Shown: positions 1-6,965 of the stretch, one piece after another
Layout: every line of letters begins with the position of its first letter
How positions within the stretch are numbered: position 1 is the first letter of the stretch
Assembly (NCBI RefSeq): GCF_900176395.1
Contig: NZ_FWXL01000005.1
Coordinates: 248,001-312,000 of the forward strand
Source of the DNA: Novosphingobium sp. B1
GTDB taxonomy: Bacteria > Pseudomonadota > Alphaproteobacteria > Sphingomonadales > Sphingomonadaceae
Length of the DNA stretch: 64,000 nt
Direction of reading: 5' to 3'
Notes under the pieces: generated by a model
The model's input: only the letters and a program-made list of their open reading frames with translations
The model's database searches: none
What the model was told of the DNA's origin: nothing
Translations under genes and position numbers: made by a program

Positions 1-1
1 T

Positions 2-154
2 GTGGCCCGAGGCTTGCGCAACCGCGACATCGGTGCCGAGCTTGGCATCGGCGAAGGGACCGTCAAGGTCTACCTCCACACCATCTACCAGAAGCTCGGC
101 ATCGAAAATCGCACCGAACTTGCGCTCATGGCCGTGAACGAACAGGACACCTGA
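2..154 (+). CDS. LuxR-type DNA-binding regulator, C-terminal fragment
   Basis: Partial gene cut by the left edge; 50 residues remain before the TGA stop. The fragment is a LuxR/GerE helix-turn-helix: RNRDIGAELGIGEGTVKVYL gives the two DNA-binding helices and HTIYQKLGIENRTEL the last helix. The N-terminal part, probably a receiver or ligand-sensing domain, is outside the window, so the signal and the targets cannot be read. It ends 43 bases before the next gene on the same strand. Confidence 0.8.
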   Translation: MARGLRNRDIGAELGIGEGTVKVYLHTIYQKLGIENRTELALMAVNEQDT

Positions 155-197
155 CGCCTGCACGGATCAAAATGCAGGCTGCCTTGTTGATGGCGGC

Positions 198-647
198 ATG
201 GATCTTCTAGCCACCAAGCTCCCCTGCCCGCGCCTTAGTTCCAGCCGGATATTGGCCCGACTTGTACTGATCGGCGCGTGCGCGTTCCTGCCCGGAACCG
301 CAGCGCGCGCGGAGTGGATGAGCGGCAGGCAACTCGCCGAGACTTGCGCCACCGGTGTCGCCGTCGACCGGGCGATGTGCGTGGCCTATGTCATGGGCGT
401 GCTGGACGGCTATCGCGAACGCGCCCAGCCGGTGCGCACCCCGGCCGACGCAACGGCAGGGCAAGTGCGCGATGTTGTCGCCGCATATATCGCCGAAAAT
501 CCCGAAAAGCTGGCGCTGGAGGGCCGCGAGCTGGTCAAGGCCGCGGTTGTTGCCAAGTGGCCGGAACTGCAGCCCAAGGCCGCGCCAGCCAAGGCCAAGG
601 CGCGTCCTTCGACCAGGACAAAGGCCCGGACGCGCCGTCGCAACTGA
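198..647 (+). CDS. Secreted Rap1a/Tai-family protein
   Basis: A 149-residue protein with an N-terminal signal peptide: a hydrophobic stretch at about residues 19-36 ending in an AARAE cleavage-like site. The mature part holds the Rap1a/Tai pattern, namely a Gly-Arg-x-Leu start, two cysteines about ten residues apart and the MGVLDGY turn. The last 25 residues are very rich in Lys, Arg, Ala and Pro. Known Rap1a proteins are periplasmic immunity proteins against type VI amidases, but many family members stand alone with unknown roles. No effector or secretion gene is next to it, so an immunity function is not supported here. Confidence 0.65.
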   Translation: MDLLATKLPCPRLSSSRILARLVLIGACAFLPGTAARAEWMSGRQLAETCATGVAVDRAMCVAYVMGVLDGYRERAQPVRTPADATAGQVRDVVAAYIAENPEKLALEGRELVKAAVVAKWPELQPKAAPAKAKARPSTRTKARTRRRN

Positions 648-662
648 CGCCCCGGCGCGCGA

Positions 663-1508
663 TCAGGCCGGCTGCAACAGCACGGTCGCCGCAGCCGTAT
701 TGCTGATGGGAATGTGGTAGTTGCGGCTGACCTGTCGGCAGCGGCCCTCACCCATGGCACCACGCGCGGCGATCCAGTTCAGGATTTCGACGCCCTGCGT
801 GCCGGCAAGCTGGGCAACCTGTTCGGGTGTATGATTGGTCAGCGCCTCGGGATTGGCAGCGAGATTATCGAGGCAGAACAGATCGTACTCGGGATTCATG
901 AAGCCCGCGCGCGGGCCGTCGAGCTGGTGCGACAGACCGCCGGTGCCGCAGATGAGGATGCGTTCGGCCCCGCTCCAGGTCTGCAGCGCGCGATGCACGG
1001 CGCGCCCCAATGCAAGGCAGCGCTTCGGACTGGGCAGCGGATACTGCACGGTGTTGATCGAGATCGGCACGAGCTTGATCGGCCAGCTTGGCGCATCCGG
1101 CCAGGCAAGTTCGAATGGTATCGAGACGGCATGGTCGACGAGCATGGTCTGGCAGGTGGTGATATCGAACTCGTCGCGCACGAGGCTGTCGATGAGGTGC
1201 CAGGACAGCGCCGGATGGCCGGCAAAGCTCTTGTAGACGGGCAAGCCCCAGCCCTCGTCGGCGTTGTCGTAGGACGGGGCTGCGCCGACGGCGAAGGTCG
1301 GCATCTTGTCGAGAAAGAAGTTGAGGCCGTGATCGTTCGAGAAGACCACCGCGACATCGGGCTTTTCGGCAGCGAGCCATTGCCGGATGGGAGGAAATCC
1401 GTCGAAGAAGGGCTTCCAATAGGGCGTGTCCTGATCGCCGCGCACGATGGCGCCGCCGATGCCGGGCACATGACTGGTGAAATAGCCGCCGACGATCCGG
1501 GCCATCAT
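663..1508 (-). CDS. ligB: Protocatechuate 4,5-dioxygenase-type extradiol dioxygenase, beta (catalytic) subunit
   Basis: A 281-residue class III extradiol dioxygenase catalytic subunit. It uses non-haem Fe(II) to open a catechol-type ring, in the LigAB family classically protocatechuate at the 4,5 bond. His13, His60 and Glu241 fall where SYK-6 LigB has iron ligands His12, His61 and Glu242, and His194 matches the catalytic base His195 (reference numbers from memory). The start ATG overlaps the stop of ligA by four bases. A longer open frame continues upstream but lies inside ligA in another frame, so I chose the overlap start. The substrate could also be gallate or a related catechol acid; no other lig genes are nearby. 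Confidence 0.82.
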   Translation of the reverse strand: MMARIVGGYFTSHVPGIGGAIVRGDQDTPYWKPFFDGFPPIRQWLAAEKPDVAVVFSNDHGLNFFLDKMPTFAVGAAPSYDNADEGWGLPVYKSFAGHPALSWHLIDSLVRDEFDITTCQTMLVDHAVSIPFELAWPDAPSWPIKLVPISINTVQYPLPSPKRCLALGRAVHRALQTWSGAERILICGTGGLSHQLDGPRAGFMNPEYDLFCLDNLAANPEALTNHTPEQVAQLAGTQGVEILNWIAARGAMGEGRCRQVSRNYHIPISNTAAATVLLQPA

Positions 1509-1891
1509 GCATTCTCCTTGTGCGGAACGTGGCTGGCCCAGCCTGCGAGCATGGCCTTGAAGGCATCGACCGACATGCCGGTCTGCAGTGCGCCCAGATC
1601 CTGCACGCCGAGTCCGAAGATGCCGGCGAGCTTGGCGAGGTAATAGACGTTGCCGCCAGCCTCGAGCATGGCGAGGACATCGCGGTCGGCAACGGCCTTG
1701 CGCTGCTCGGCCGTGAGATGGAACCGGGCGCAGTAGGCCTCCTCGTCGGCGAGGAAGGCCATGCGGTTGGCCTCTTCGTTGAAGGAAAAGCACATGGCGT
1801 TCAGGGCGTAGCCGCGCGTTGCAAGGTCGCCGTCAAACAGCGGGATGGCCTTGCGCAGTGCGGTGTCCGACGGTTCGGTATCTTCAGGCAT
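1505..1891 (-). CDS. ligA: Protocatechuate 4,5-dioxygenase-type, alpha (small) subunit
   Basis: A 128-residue small subunit of a LigAB-type dioxygenase. The LigA hallmark GGNVYYLAKL and the preceding helical region (RGYALNAMCFSF) are clear. LigA caps the LigB active site and has no metal of its own. The frame can extend to position 1933, but the ATG at 1891 has a GGGAG ribosome-binding site nine bases upstream and is preferred. It is the first gene of a two-gene operon and is translationally coupled to ligB. No regulator of lig type is adjacent. Confidence 0.82.
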   Translation of the reverse strand: MPEDTEPSDTALRKAIPLFDGDLATRGYALNAMCFSFNEEANRMAFLADEEAYCARFHLTAEQRKAVADRDVLAMLEAGGNVYYLAKLAGIFGLGVQDLGALQTGMSVDAFKAMLAGWASHVPHKENA

Positions 1892-2041
1892 GGTTCGAAT
1901 CTCCCGGCCGGGCTGGGCACCGACCGCAGACATTCATATGCAACACATACAATCGTGCCTTGATCAGGATCAAACACGTTAAGAATAGATAAGTAACGTA
2001 ACGGAGTGTCGCCGACAGACCGGCTCGGCTAGGTCGGCGCG

Positions 2042-2422
2042 ATGGCCCTCTCCAACGCAGAACGCCAGCGCCGATACCGGCAACGTCTCAGAGCGAAAGC
2101 TTCCGGTGCCGCCGTGGTCGATCAGGTCGAACTCGCGGTAGAGCGCGCGATCCATGCCCTGTGGGCCTACCATGAGCGCCCCTCCCCCACCGGCCTTGCC
2201 TGGAGCGAGATCGACGGATGCAGGACGCTGGGCGAGTATCGTTCCGAGCTTGAGCGCTCGCCCGCCAATCTTGTCCAGACGTGCCGGGCGTTCCTGCCGG
2301 GATTCGAAGGCCTGACCATCGACGAAGCGCGCGCAGTTGCCGACATCGTGCTCCTGTCCGATGTGCTGCGCCTGGCGCCCCGGACACCGATCACCATCTC
2401 CGACGGCTCTGCACAGGACTGA
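2042..2422 (+). CDS. Hypothetical protein
   Basis: A 126-residue soluble protein that I do not recognise. It opens with a basic helix (NAERQRRYRQRLRAKA), a type seen at the start of many small sphingomonad and phage-related proteins of unknown role. The rest is mixed and acidic with no obvious motif or membrane segment. It stands alone, divergent from ligAB and about 100 bases before the HWE kinase. Codon use resembles its neighbours, which supports real coding. Confidence 0.55.
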   Translation: MALSNAERQRRYRQRLRAKASGAAVVDQVELAVERAIHALWAYHERPSPTGLAWSEIDGCRTLGEYRSELERSPANLVQTCRAFLPGFEGLTIDEARAVADIVLLSDVLRLAPRTPITISDGSAQD

Positions 2423-2522
2423 ACCCGGTCTCACCATATCGGGCGCAAAACTGACCATAAATCTTGCACTTAGGTCCGAAACGGTCATAAGCCGTTCAAC
2501 GGCGTGACGCACCTGGTCGCCG

Positions 2523-3524
2523 GTGCGGATGCCGTGGGAGATGCGGTACGTGAAAGCAGGGGAACTGCGAGGCACAGGACTGGTGCGTCGGCTGGTCGAG
2601 CCCGACCGATCTGTAAGTGAATCATTTGCATGGCTCGGTGGGCTGCTGATCGTACCAACCGCGATTCGCGCCTCTGTCGACACCGGCGCGCTTGGCTTGC
2701 CTTTCATCACCTACTGGCCAAGCCTGCTGATCTGTTCGCTTGCCTTGGAAGCGCGCTATGCGGTCGTCTTTGCCGTGGTCGCCGCGATTACGGCGCAACG
2801 GCTCTTTGGTGGCGGTGCCTGGTTCGAAGCGGTAACTGCAGGGCGCGTGGTCTTCTTCGTCCTGTTTGCCCTTTCGGGTGGACTGATCATCGCCACGGGA
2901 GCGACCCTTCGCGGCGCGATGCGGGCTGTGAGTTCGATCAATGCCCAACAGGAGCATTACAACCGCGAATTGCGCCACCGCGTGCGCAATATGCTCACCC
3001 TGATCCAGGCCTTGGCATCGCGCGGCCCGCGGGCCGCTTCGCCGATGGATTTCTACAAGGAGTTCAGCCAGCGCATCGACGGACTGGCCGCAGCAAGCGA
3101 CCTTCTGCAGATCGGTGCCGAAGCGGAAGGCAGGTTGCCCGAACTGGTGAGGAGCACGACCGCGCCGTTTGACAGCAATGGGCGTATCCGGCTGACCGGA
3201 GAACCCTGCCGGTTACCGACCGGCAGTTGCATTCCCCTGATCATGGCGCTGCACGAACTCTGCACGAATGCGGTCAAGCACGGCGCGCTGTCGAATGACG
3301 GCGGGCACGTCGAGGTCAACTGGTTCATCGGCGCAGAAGGACAGACGCTCTACCTGTTATGGACAGAGCGCGGCGGCCCCCGGGTGCTGCCACCGGCGCG
3401 CGAGGGCCTGGGAACGCGGCTGCTCATGCCGCAACCCGGTATCGAGGGGCTTGAGCTGAACTTCGACCCGGATGGCGTGTGGTGCGAAATGCGCATCAAT
3501 GGCGCACAGGCGATTACGGGATAA
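2523..3524 (+). CDS. Membrane-bound HWE-family sensor histidine kinase
   Basis: A 333-residue histidine kinase of the HWE family. Residues about 35-130 hold three or four hydrophobic segments, forming a small membrane domain like those of KdpD-type or DUF4118 sensors. The phosphoacceptor is His152 in NRELRHRVRNML, followed by the HWE-type ATPase with HELCTNAVKHGAL (N box) and the LLWTERGGP Trp-Glu element that gives the family its name. The longest frame starts at GTG 2523; ATG codons at 2529 and 2541 are alternatives and no clear ribosome-binding site decides. No response regulator with a receiver domain is adjacent. It ends 27 bases before the end of the LOV regulator, tail to tail. Confidence 0.82.
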   Translation: MRMPWEMRYVKAGELRGTGLVRRLVEPDRSVSESFAWLGGLLIVPTAIRASVDTGALGLPFITYWPSLLICSLALEARYAVVFAVVAAITAQRLFGGGAWFEAVTAGRVVFFVLFALSGGLIIATGATLRGAMRAVSSINAQQEHYNRELRHRVRNMLTLIQALASRGPRAASPMDFYKEFSQRIDGLAAASDLLQIGAEAEGRLPELVRSTTAPFDSNGRIRLTGEPCRLPTGSCIPLIMALHELCTNAVKHGALSNDGGHVEVNWFIGAEGQTLYLLWTERGGPRVLPPAREGLGTRLLMPQPGIEGLELNFDPDGVWCEMRINGAQAITG

Positions 3525-3551
3525 TCTTGCCGGCGGCCCGAGCACCGATGA

Positions 3552-4142
3552 TCAGAAGCCGGCCTCGATCGCCACGCGAATGGCATCGGCGCTGGTCTTC
3601 ACGTCCAGACCCTTCAACACCGCCGATCGGTGCATCTTCACGGTGCGCTCGCTCAAGCCCAGTTCGTAGGCGATCTGCTTGTTGAGCTTGCCCGCCGCCA
3701 TCAGCACCAGGATTTCCTTCTGGCGGCGGCTGAGGCGTTCCACGCGTTCGGCTGCGCCATTTCGGCGGACGTCGTTGGCCGCACCCTGTTCCTCAGCCAG
3801 TTCGACCTGACTTCCGAGGAAATATTCGACCTCGCCCTCGGCATCGAAGATCGGCGCGACCATCACGGCATTGCGGAAGCGGGTTCCGTCCTTCTTGTAG
3901 TTGATGATCTCGACCATCACCGGCTGCTTGCGATGGATACCGTCGCGCAGAACCCGCGCCTTGTCGTCCTCCGTCGTCGGTCCGCGAAGGAAGCGGCAAT
4001 TGCGGCCGATGATCTCCTCGCGGCTATATCCGGTCAGTTCGACGAACGCGTCATTGCAGGCAATGATCGGGTTGTCCGGCAAACGCGGATTGCTGATGAC
4101 GGCGGCCGTCGGGCTGGAGGCGATCATCTCGGCTATGGACAT
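3552..4142 (-). CDS. Blue-light-responsive LOV-HTH (LuxR-type) transcription factor, EL222-like
   Basis: A 196-residue protein with an N-terminal LOV (PAS) domain at about residues 8-115 and a LuxR helix-turn-helix at about 134-196. The flavin-adduct motif is intact: GRNCRFLRG with Cys49, followed by NYKKDGTRFRN and the FLGSQVE beta strand. This is the layout of Erythrobacter litoralis EL222, in which blue light forms a Cys-FMN bond and frees the HTH to dimerise on DNA. An upstream in-frame extension to 4439 runs into folE and is rejected; ATG 4142 starts right before the LOV fold. It is divergent from folE, with an EL222-like site between them. Light sensing is inferred from the motif. Confidence 0.9.
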   Translation of the reverse strand: MSIAEMIASSPTAAVISNPRLPDNPIIACNDAFVELTGYSREEIIGRNCRFLRGPTTEDDKARVLRDGIHRKQPVMVEIINYKKDGTRFRNAVMVAPIFDAEGEVEYFLGSQVELAEEQGAANDVRRNGAAERVERLSRRQKEILVLMAAGKLNKQIAYELGLSERTVKMHRSAVLKGLDVKTSADAIRVAIEAGF

Positions 4143-4180
4143 GTGTGCACATATACGCCCCTTTGCGCGCTTTGCCAGCC

Positions 4181-4198
4181 CGTGCCCTTTGGTCCGTG
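4181..4198. promoter_or_regulatory. Candidate LOV-HTH (EL222-like) operator
   Basis: The 18 bases CGTGCCCTTTGGTCCGTG match 13 of 18 positions of the EL222-binding element used in engineered promoters, as I remember it (GGTAGCCTTTAGTCCATG), including the CCTTT and GTCC cores. It lies between the LOV-HTH gene (39 bases away) and folE (78 bases away), a suitable place to activate folE and possibly the regulator itself. The comparison sequence is from memory. Confidence 0.5.
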
Positions 4199-4275
4199 TT
4201 GTTCCCGAGGGGGTCGGGGCGCATCCGGAAACCATCCAGCCACCCTTTTTTCGCGCCGGATCGGAGCCTTTGCCG

Positions 4276-4911
4276 ATGAACGTGTTGTCTCCTTCCCTTG
4301 CCGCCTCTTCGGGCATGGCGGACGTTATTGGCGAGGACGGCAAGATCGTCGTTCCGGCCGAAGTCGAAGATGCCATCCGCACGCTGATCCGCTGGTCGGG
4401 CGACGAGCCGGAACGCGAGGGGCTTATCGATACGCCCAAGCGCGTGGCGCGGGCCTGGCGCGAATATTGCCGTGGCTATGCCGAGGACCCCGGCCTGCAC
4501 CTCTCGCGCACGTTCGAGGAAGTGGGCGGCTACGACGAGGTCGTGCTGTTGCGCGATATCCCGTTCCAGAGCCATTGCGAGCACCACATGGCGCCGATCA
4601 CCGGCACGGCCTCCATCGCCTATCTCCCGAAGGACCGGGTGGTCGGCATCTCGAAGCTGGCGCGCGTGCTGCATGGCTTTGCCAGCCGCCTGCAGGTGCA
4701 AGAGCGCCTGACGGCGGAAGTCGCCAAGTGCATCTGGGACAATCTTCAGCCGCAAGGGGTCGCGGTGGTAATCGAGGCGCAGCATGGCTGCATGACGGGA
4801 CGGGGCGTCAGGACGCATGGTGTGGGGATGGTGACGAGCAGGATGCTCGGCTGCTTCCTTGACGACGCCAGCAGTCGCAAGGAAGTCCTGGCGTTGATGG
4901 GACGTGGCTGA
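4276..4911 (+). CDS. folE: GTP cyclohydrolase I
   Basis: A 211-residue type I GTP cyclohydrolase, which converts GTP to 7,8-dihydroneopterin triphosphate, the first step to tetrahydrofolate and pterins. Zinc ligands are visible: Cys101 and His104 in SHCEHHMAP and Cys172 in AQHGCMTGRGV. The VGISKLARV and EAQHGCM blocks are typical of the family. The start ATG 4276 has GGAG nine bases upstream. It is the first gene of a likely operon with the FAD oxidoreductase, which overlaps its 3' end, and faces the LOV regulator. That arrangement suggests light control of pterin supply, for instance for photolyase antenna or repair cofactors; this is inference. Confidence 0.93.
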   Translation: MNVLSPSLAASSGMADVIGEDGKIVVPAEVEDAIRTLIRWSGDEPEREGLIDTPKRVARAWREYCRGYAEDPGLHLSRTFEEVGGYDEVVLLRDIPFQSHCEHHMAPITGTASIAYLPKDRVVGISKLARVLHGFASRLQVQERLTAEVAKCIWDNLQPQGVAVVIEAQHGCMTGRGVRTHGVGMVTSRMLGCFLDDASSRKEVLALMGRG

Positions 4912-5902
4912 GCCCGCGCAGAAACCGATGAAAATGCATGTTGCCATTGTCGGCGCAGGAATGTCCGGGCTTTCCTGCGCCTCTCAACTGGTCCGCTCCG
5001 GCCACACCGTCGCGCTCTATGACAAGGGTCGCGGCCCCGGGGGGCGAATGTCGACCCGCCGCATGACAACGCCGCTGGGCGATGCCCACTTCGATCACGG
5101 CGCCCAATATTTTACCGTGCGCGATCCTGCCTTCATGGCGCAGGTGGCGCGCTGGTCCGCCAGCGGCGTCGCGGCACCCTGGCCTGCAGCCGGAACGGGC
5201 GCATGGGTAGGCGTGCCGACGATGAATGCGGTGATCAAGGAAATGGCCGACCAGCACGACGTTACATTCGGCTGGCACGTGCGCGGACTGGTGCGGCGCG
5301 ATAGCCGCTGGTTCCTGACCGGAGAAAGCGCGGCCGGCGAGCGCATGCAGGAAGGGCCGTTCGATGCAGTCGTAGTGTCTATCCCGCCTGAACAGGCCTC
5401 GGCCATCGTGGCTCTGCACGATCTGTCACTGGCGGCGACGGCGCTTGCTGCGCGATCGCAGCCGTGCTGGACGGGCATGTTTGCCTTTGCCGAGCGCCTG
5501 CCGGCGAAGGCCGATACCGTCCGCGAATCCGGCCTGATAAGCTGGGCCGCGCGCAACGGCGCAAAGCCGGGGCGCAAGGGCCCGGAAACGTGGGTTGTCC
5601 AGGCGAGCCCGCACTGGTCGATGCAGCATATCGACGACACGTCAGAGCAGGTTTCAGCCGCCCTGCTGGCCGCTCTTGGCGAAGCGCTCCGACAGGATCT
5701 GCCCGAACCCGTCGTCGCATCAGCGCACCGCTGGCGCTATGCCATGTCGACCGGGAGCAATCTTGGTGCACTGTGGAGCACGCAATCGAAAATCGGCGTG
5801 TGCGGCGATTGGCTGCTGGGGCCAAGGGTCGAGAATGCGTGGATCTCGGGGCGCAGACTGGCAACGCAGATGATGGCCTACGAGCGCGAGGAAGTGGCCT
5901 AG
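4904..5902 (+). CDS. FAD/NAD(P)-binding oxidoreductase, renalase/amine-oxidase-like
   Basis: A 332-residue flavoprotein with an N-terminal Rossmann FAD motif (VAIVGAGMSGLSCA), the second FAD-contact DKGRGPGGRMSTRR and the C-terminal FAD-binding GVCGDWLLGPRVENAWISG. The size and the DHGAQYFTVRD element fit the renalase-like, NAD(P)-binding amine oxidoreductase group. The substrate is unknown. Starting at GTG 4904 it overlaps folE by eight bases; ATG 4928 is an alternative start. As I recall, such flavoproteins occur beside photolyase and folE in light-induced clusters of other bacteria, which fits the LOV regulator upstream. Confidence 0.8.
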   Translation: MAEPAQKPMKMHVAIVGAGMSGLSCASQLVRSGHTVALYDKGRGPGGRMSTRRMTTPLGDAHFDHGAQYFTVRDPAFMAQVARWSASGVAAPWPAAGTGAWVGVPTMNAVIKEMADQHDVTFGWHVRGLVRRDSRWFLTGESAAGERMQEGPFDAVVVSIPPEQASAIVALHDLSLAATALAARSQPCWTGMFAFAERLPAKADTVRESGLISWAARNGAKPGRKGPETWVVQASPHWSMQHIDDTSEQVSAALLAALGEALRQDLPEPVVASAHRWRYAMSTGSNLGALWSTQSKIGVCGDWLLGPRVENAWISGRRLATQMMAYEREEVA

Positions 5903-5935
5903 ACCCGCTTCGCACCTGCGACTAAGAGGGCGGCC

Positions 5936-6421
5936 ATGACTTCATCGGACGCATCGCGCAGCACGTCGCCCATCCGCGGCAATTTCGAGCAGGTGACCGA
6001 TGGTACCTGGGCCGGTTGGTGGAAATGGTCGGGCAAGGATCCGTTCGAGGACGGAACCGGTCCGTTCTACGTCAGGCGTGACGAGCGGGGCATTGTTACC
6101 GGATTCAAGCCTGAGGCAAAGAACCTCAACGGACACGGCATCGTCCACGGCGGATCGCTGATGACCTTCGCGGACTTCTCGCTGTTCATGGTCGCAGCCT
6201 CGAACGGCGACGAAGTGACCGGGGTGACGGTGACCATGAATTGCGAATTCATCAGCGCTGCCGAGGCTGGCGATGTGCTGACGGCGCGGGGCGAGTGCGT
6301 GCGGGCCGGCGGAAGCCTGGTATTTGCGCGCGGCACGGTATTGCGAAGCACGGAAGGCGGCGAGCAGCCCGTGCTCAGTTTTTCCGGCACGATCAAGCGC
6401 GCCCGGCGGACGTCTCACTAA
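5936..6421 (+). CDS. PaaI-like hotdog-fold thioesterase
   Basis: A 161-residue protein of the hotdog thioesterase family. NLNGHGIVHGGSLMTFADF holds the family signature, with the His-Gly-Gly turn and the catalytic-region acidic residue in FADF, followed by the MNCEFISAAEAGD strand. Family members hydrolyse acyl-CoA or aryl-CoA thioesters. It follows the FAD oxidoreductase by 33 bases on the same strand and may be the third gene of the folE operon. Nothing in the sequence fixes the acyl substrate. Confidence 0.82.
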   Translation: MTSSDASRSTSPIRGNFEQVTDGTWAGWWKWSGKDPFEDGTGPFYVRRDERGIVTGFKPEAKNLNGHGIVHGGSLMTFADFSLFMVAASNGDEVTGVTVTMNCEFISAAEAGDVLTARGECVRAGGSLVFARGTVLRSTEGGEQPVLSFSGTIKRARRTSH

Positions 6422-6439
6422 GGCCGGAACAAGCCGGCT

Positions 6440-6643
6440 TCAGTCACTGGTTGTCCTTGCAGGGCCGAAATCGACCGGGCCCAACTGTGTCGTGCTTTCC
6501 AGCAGCGCAGTCTTTGCAGCAGCGATCTGATCGGCAACGGCGCCCATCGCCAGGGATTCGGCTTCGCTCAAGGCCGCGTCGAGCGATTTCCTGAGACTGA
6601 GATAGCGTGCCAGCGCCTGTTCTGCTTCTGCCTTGGTGAACAC
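6440..6643 (-). CDS. Small hypothetical protein
   Basis: A 67-residue, mostly helical small protein of unknown function (KAEAEQALARYLSLRKSLDAAL and a second amphipathic helix). The frame can extend to an ATG at 6676, but GTG 6643 has GAGGGG six bases upstream and is the better start. It is convergent with the thioesterase gene. No motif suggests a role. Confidence 0.5.
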   Translation of the reverse strand: MFTKAEAEQALARYLSLRKSLDAALSEAESLAMGAVADQIAAAKTALLESTTQLGPVDFGPARTTSD

Positions 6644-6965
6644 TCTTGTCCCCTCACGCAAATTGCCTGTCTGCATCTGATTGGCCAGAATGCCCCGTTC
6701 CGCTCGTCACAGCGCCCTTATCGAGAACTGCAAGAACGCAAGCGCGCGCATTTGACCGTGACCACCCGCCAACACAACGCAAGTTGCGCCAAACGGTTCC
6801 AAGCTCATCGCAAGTATTGTGAAGTTTAATGTACGTTAATTAACATAAGTGACAATTAGAGGGCAGGTATTATTTCCTGCCACCTTGAATTGGACGCTGG
6901 GCAACACTTGGACACACGGCGTGCCGACAGTCCGCGAGCATTTGTAAATGGCAGAAAACTGCGCC
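6644..6965. other. Intergenic stretch with an AT-rich segment
   Basis: No convincing gene. The part around 6790-6890 is much richer in A and T than its surroundings, with TTAATTAA at its centre and a short hairpin, GGCAGG pairing with CCTGCC, near 6862-6881. There is no T-run after the hairpin on either strand, so it is not a clear terminator. The stretch lies downstream of the LysR gene and upstream of the small hypothetical gene. Confidence 0.4.

Noticed and set aside
1979..2710. 243-residue open frame on the minus strand
   Set aside because: It spans the hypothetical gene at 2042 and the start of the HWE kinase on the other strand, has no motif, and is explained by high GC content.
3630..4862. 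410-residue plus-strand frame across the LOV regulator
   Set aside because: It is antisense to a clear LOV-HTH gene and continues out of frame through folE; no recognisable protein features.
6421..6440. GC-rich hairpin (GCCGG/CCGGC) after the PaaI-like gene
   Set aside because: Short stem, no T-run, and a six-base loop; not strong enough to call a terminator.
6810..6845. Possible CtrA site in TTAATGTACGTTAATTAA
   Set aside because: The spacing between TTAA halves is six or ten bases, not seven.
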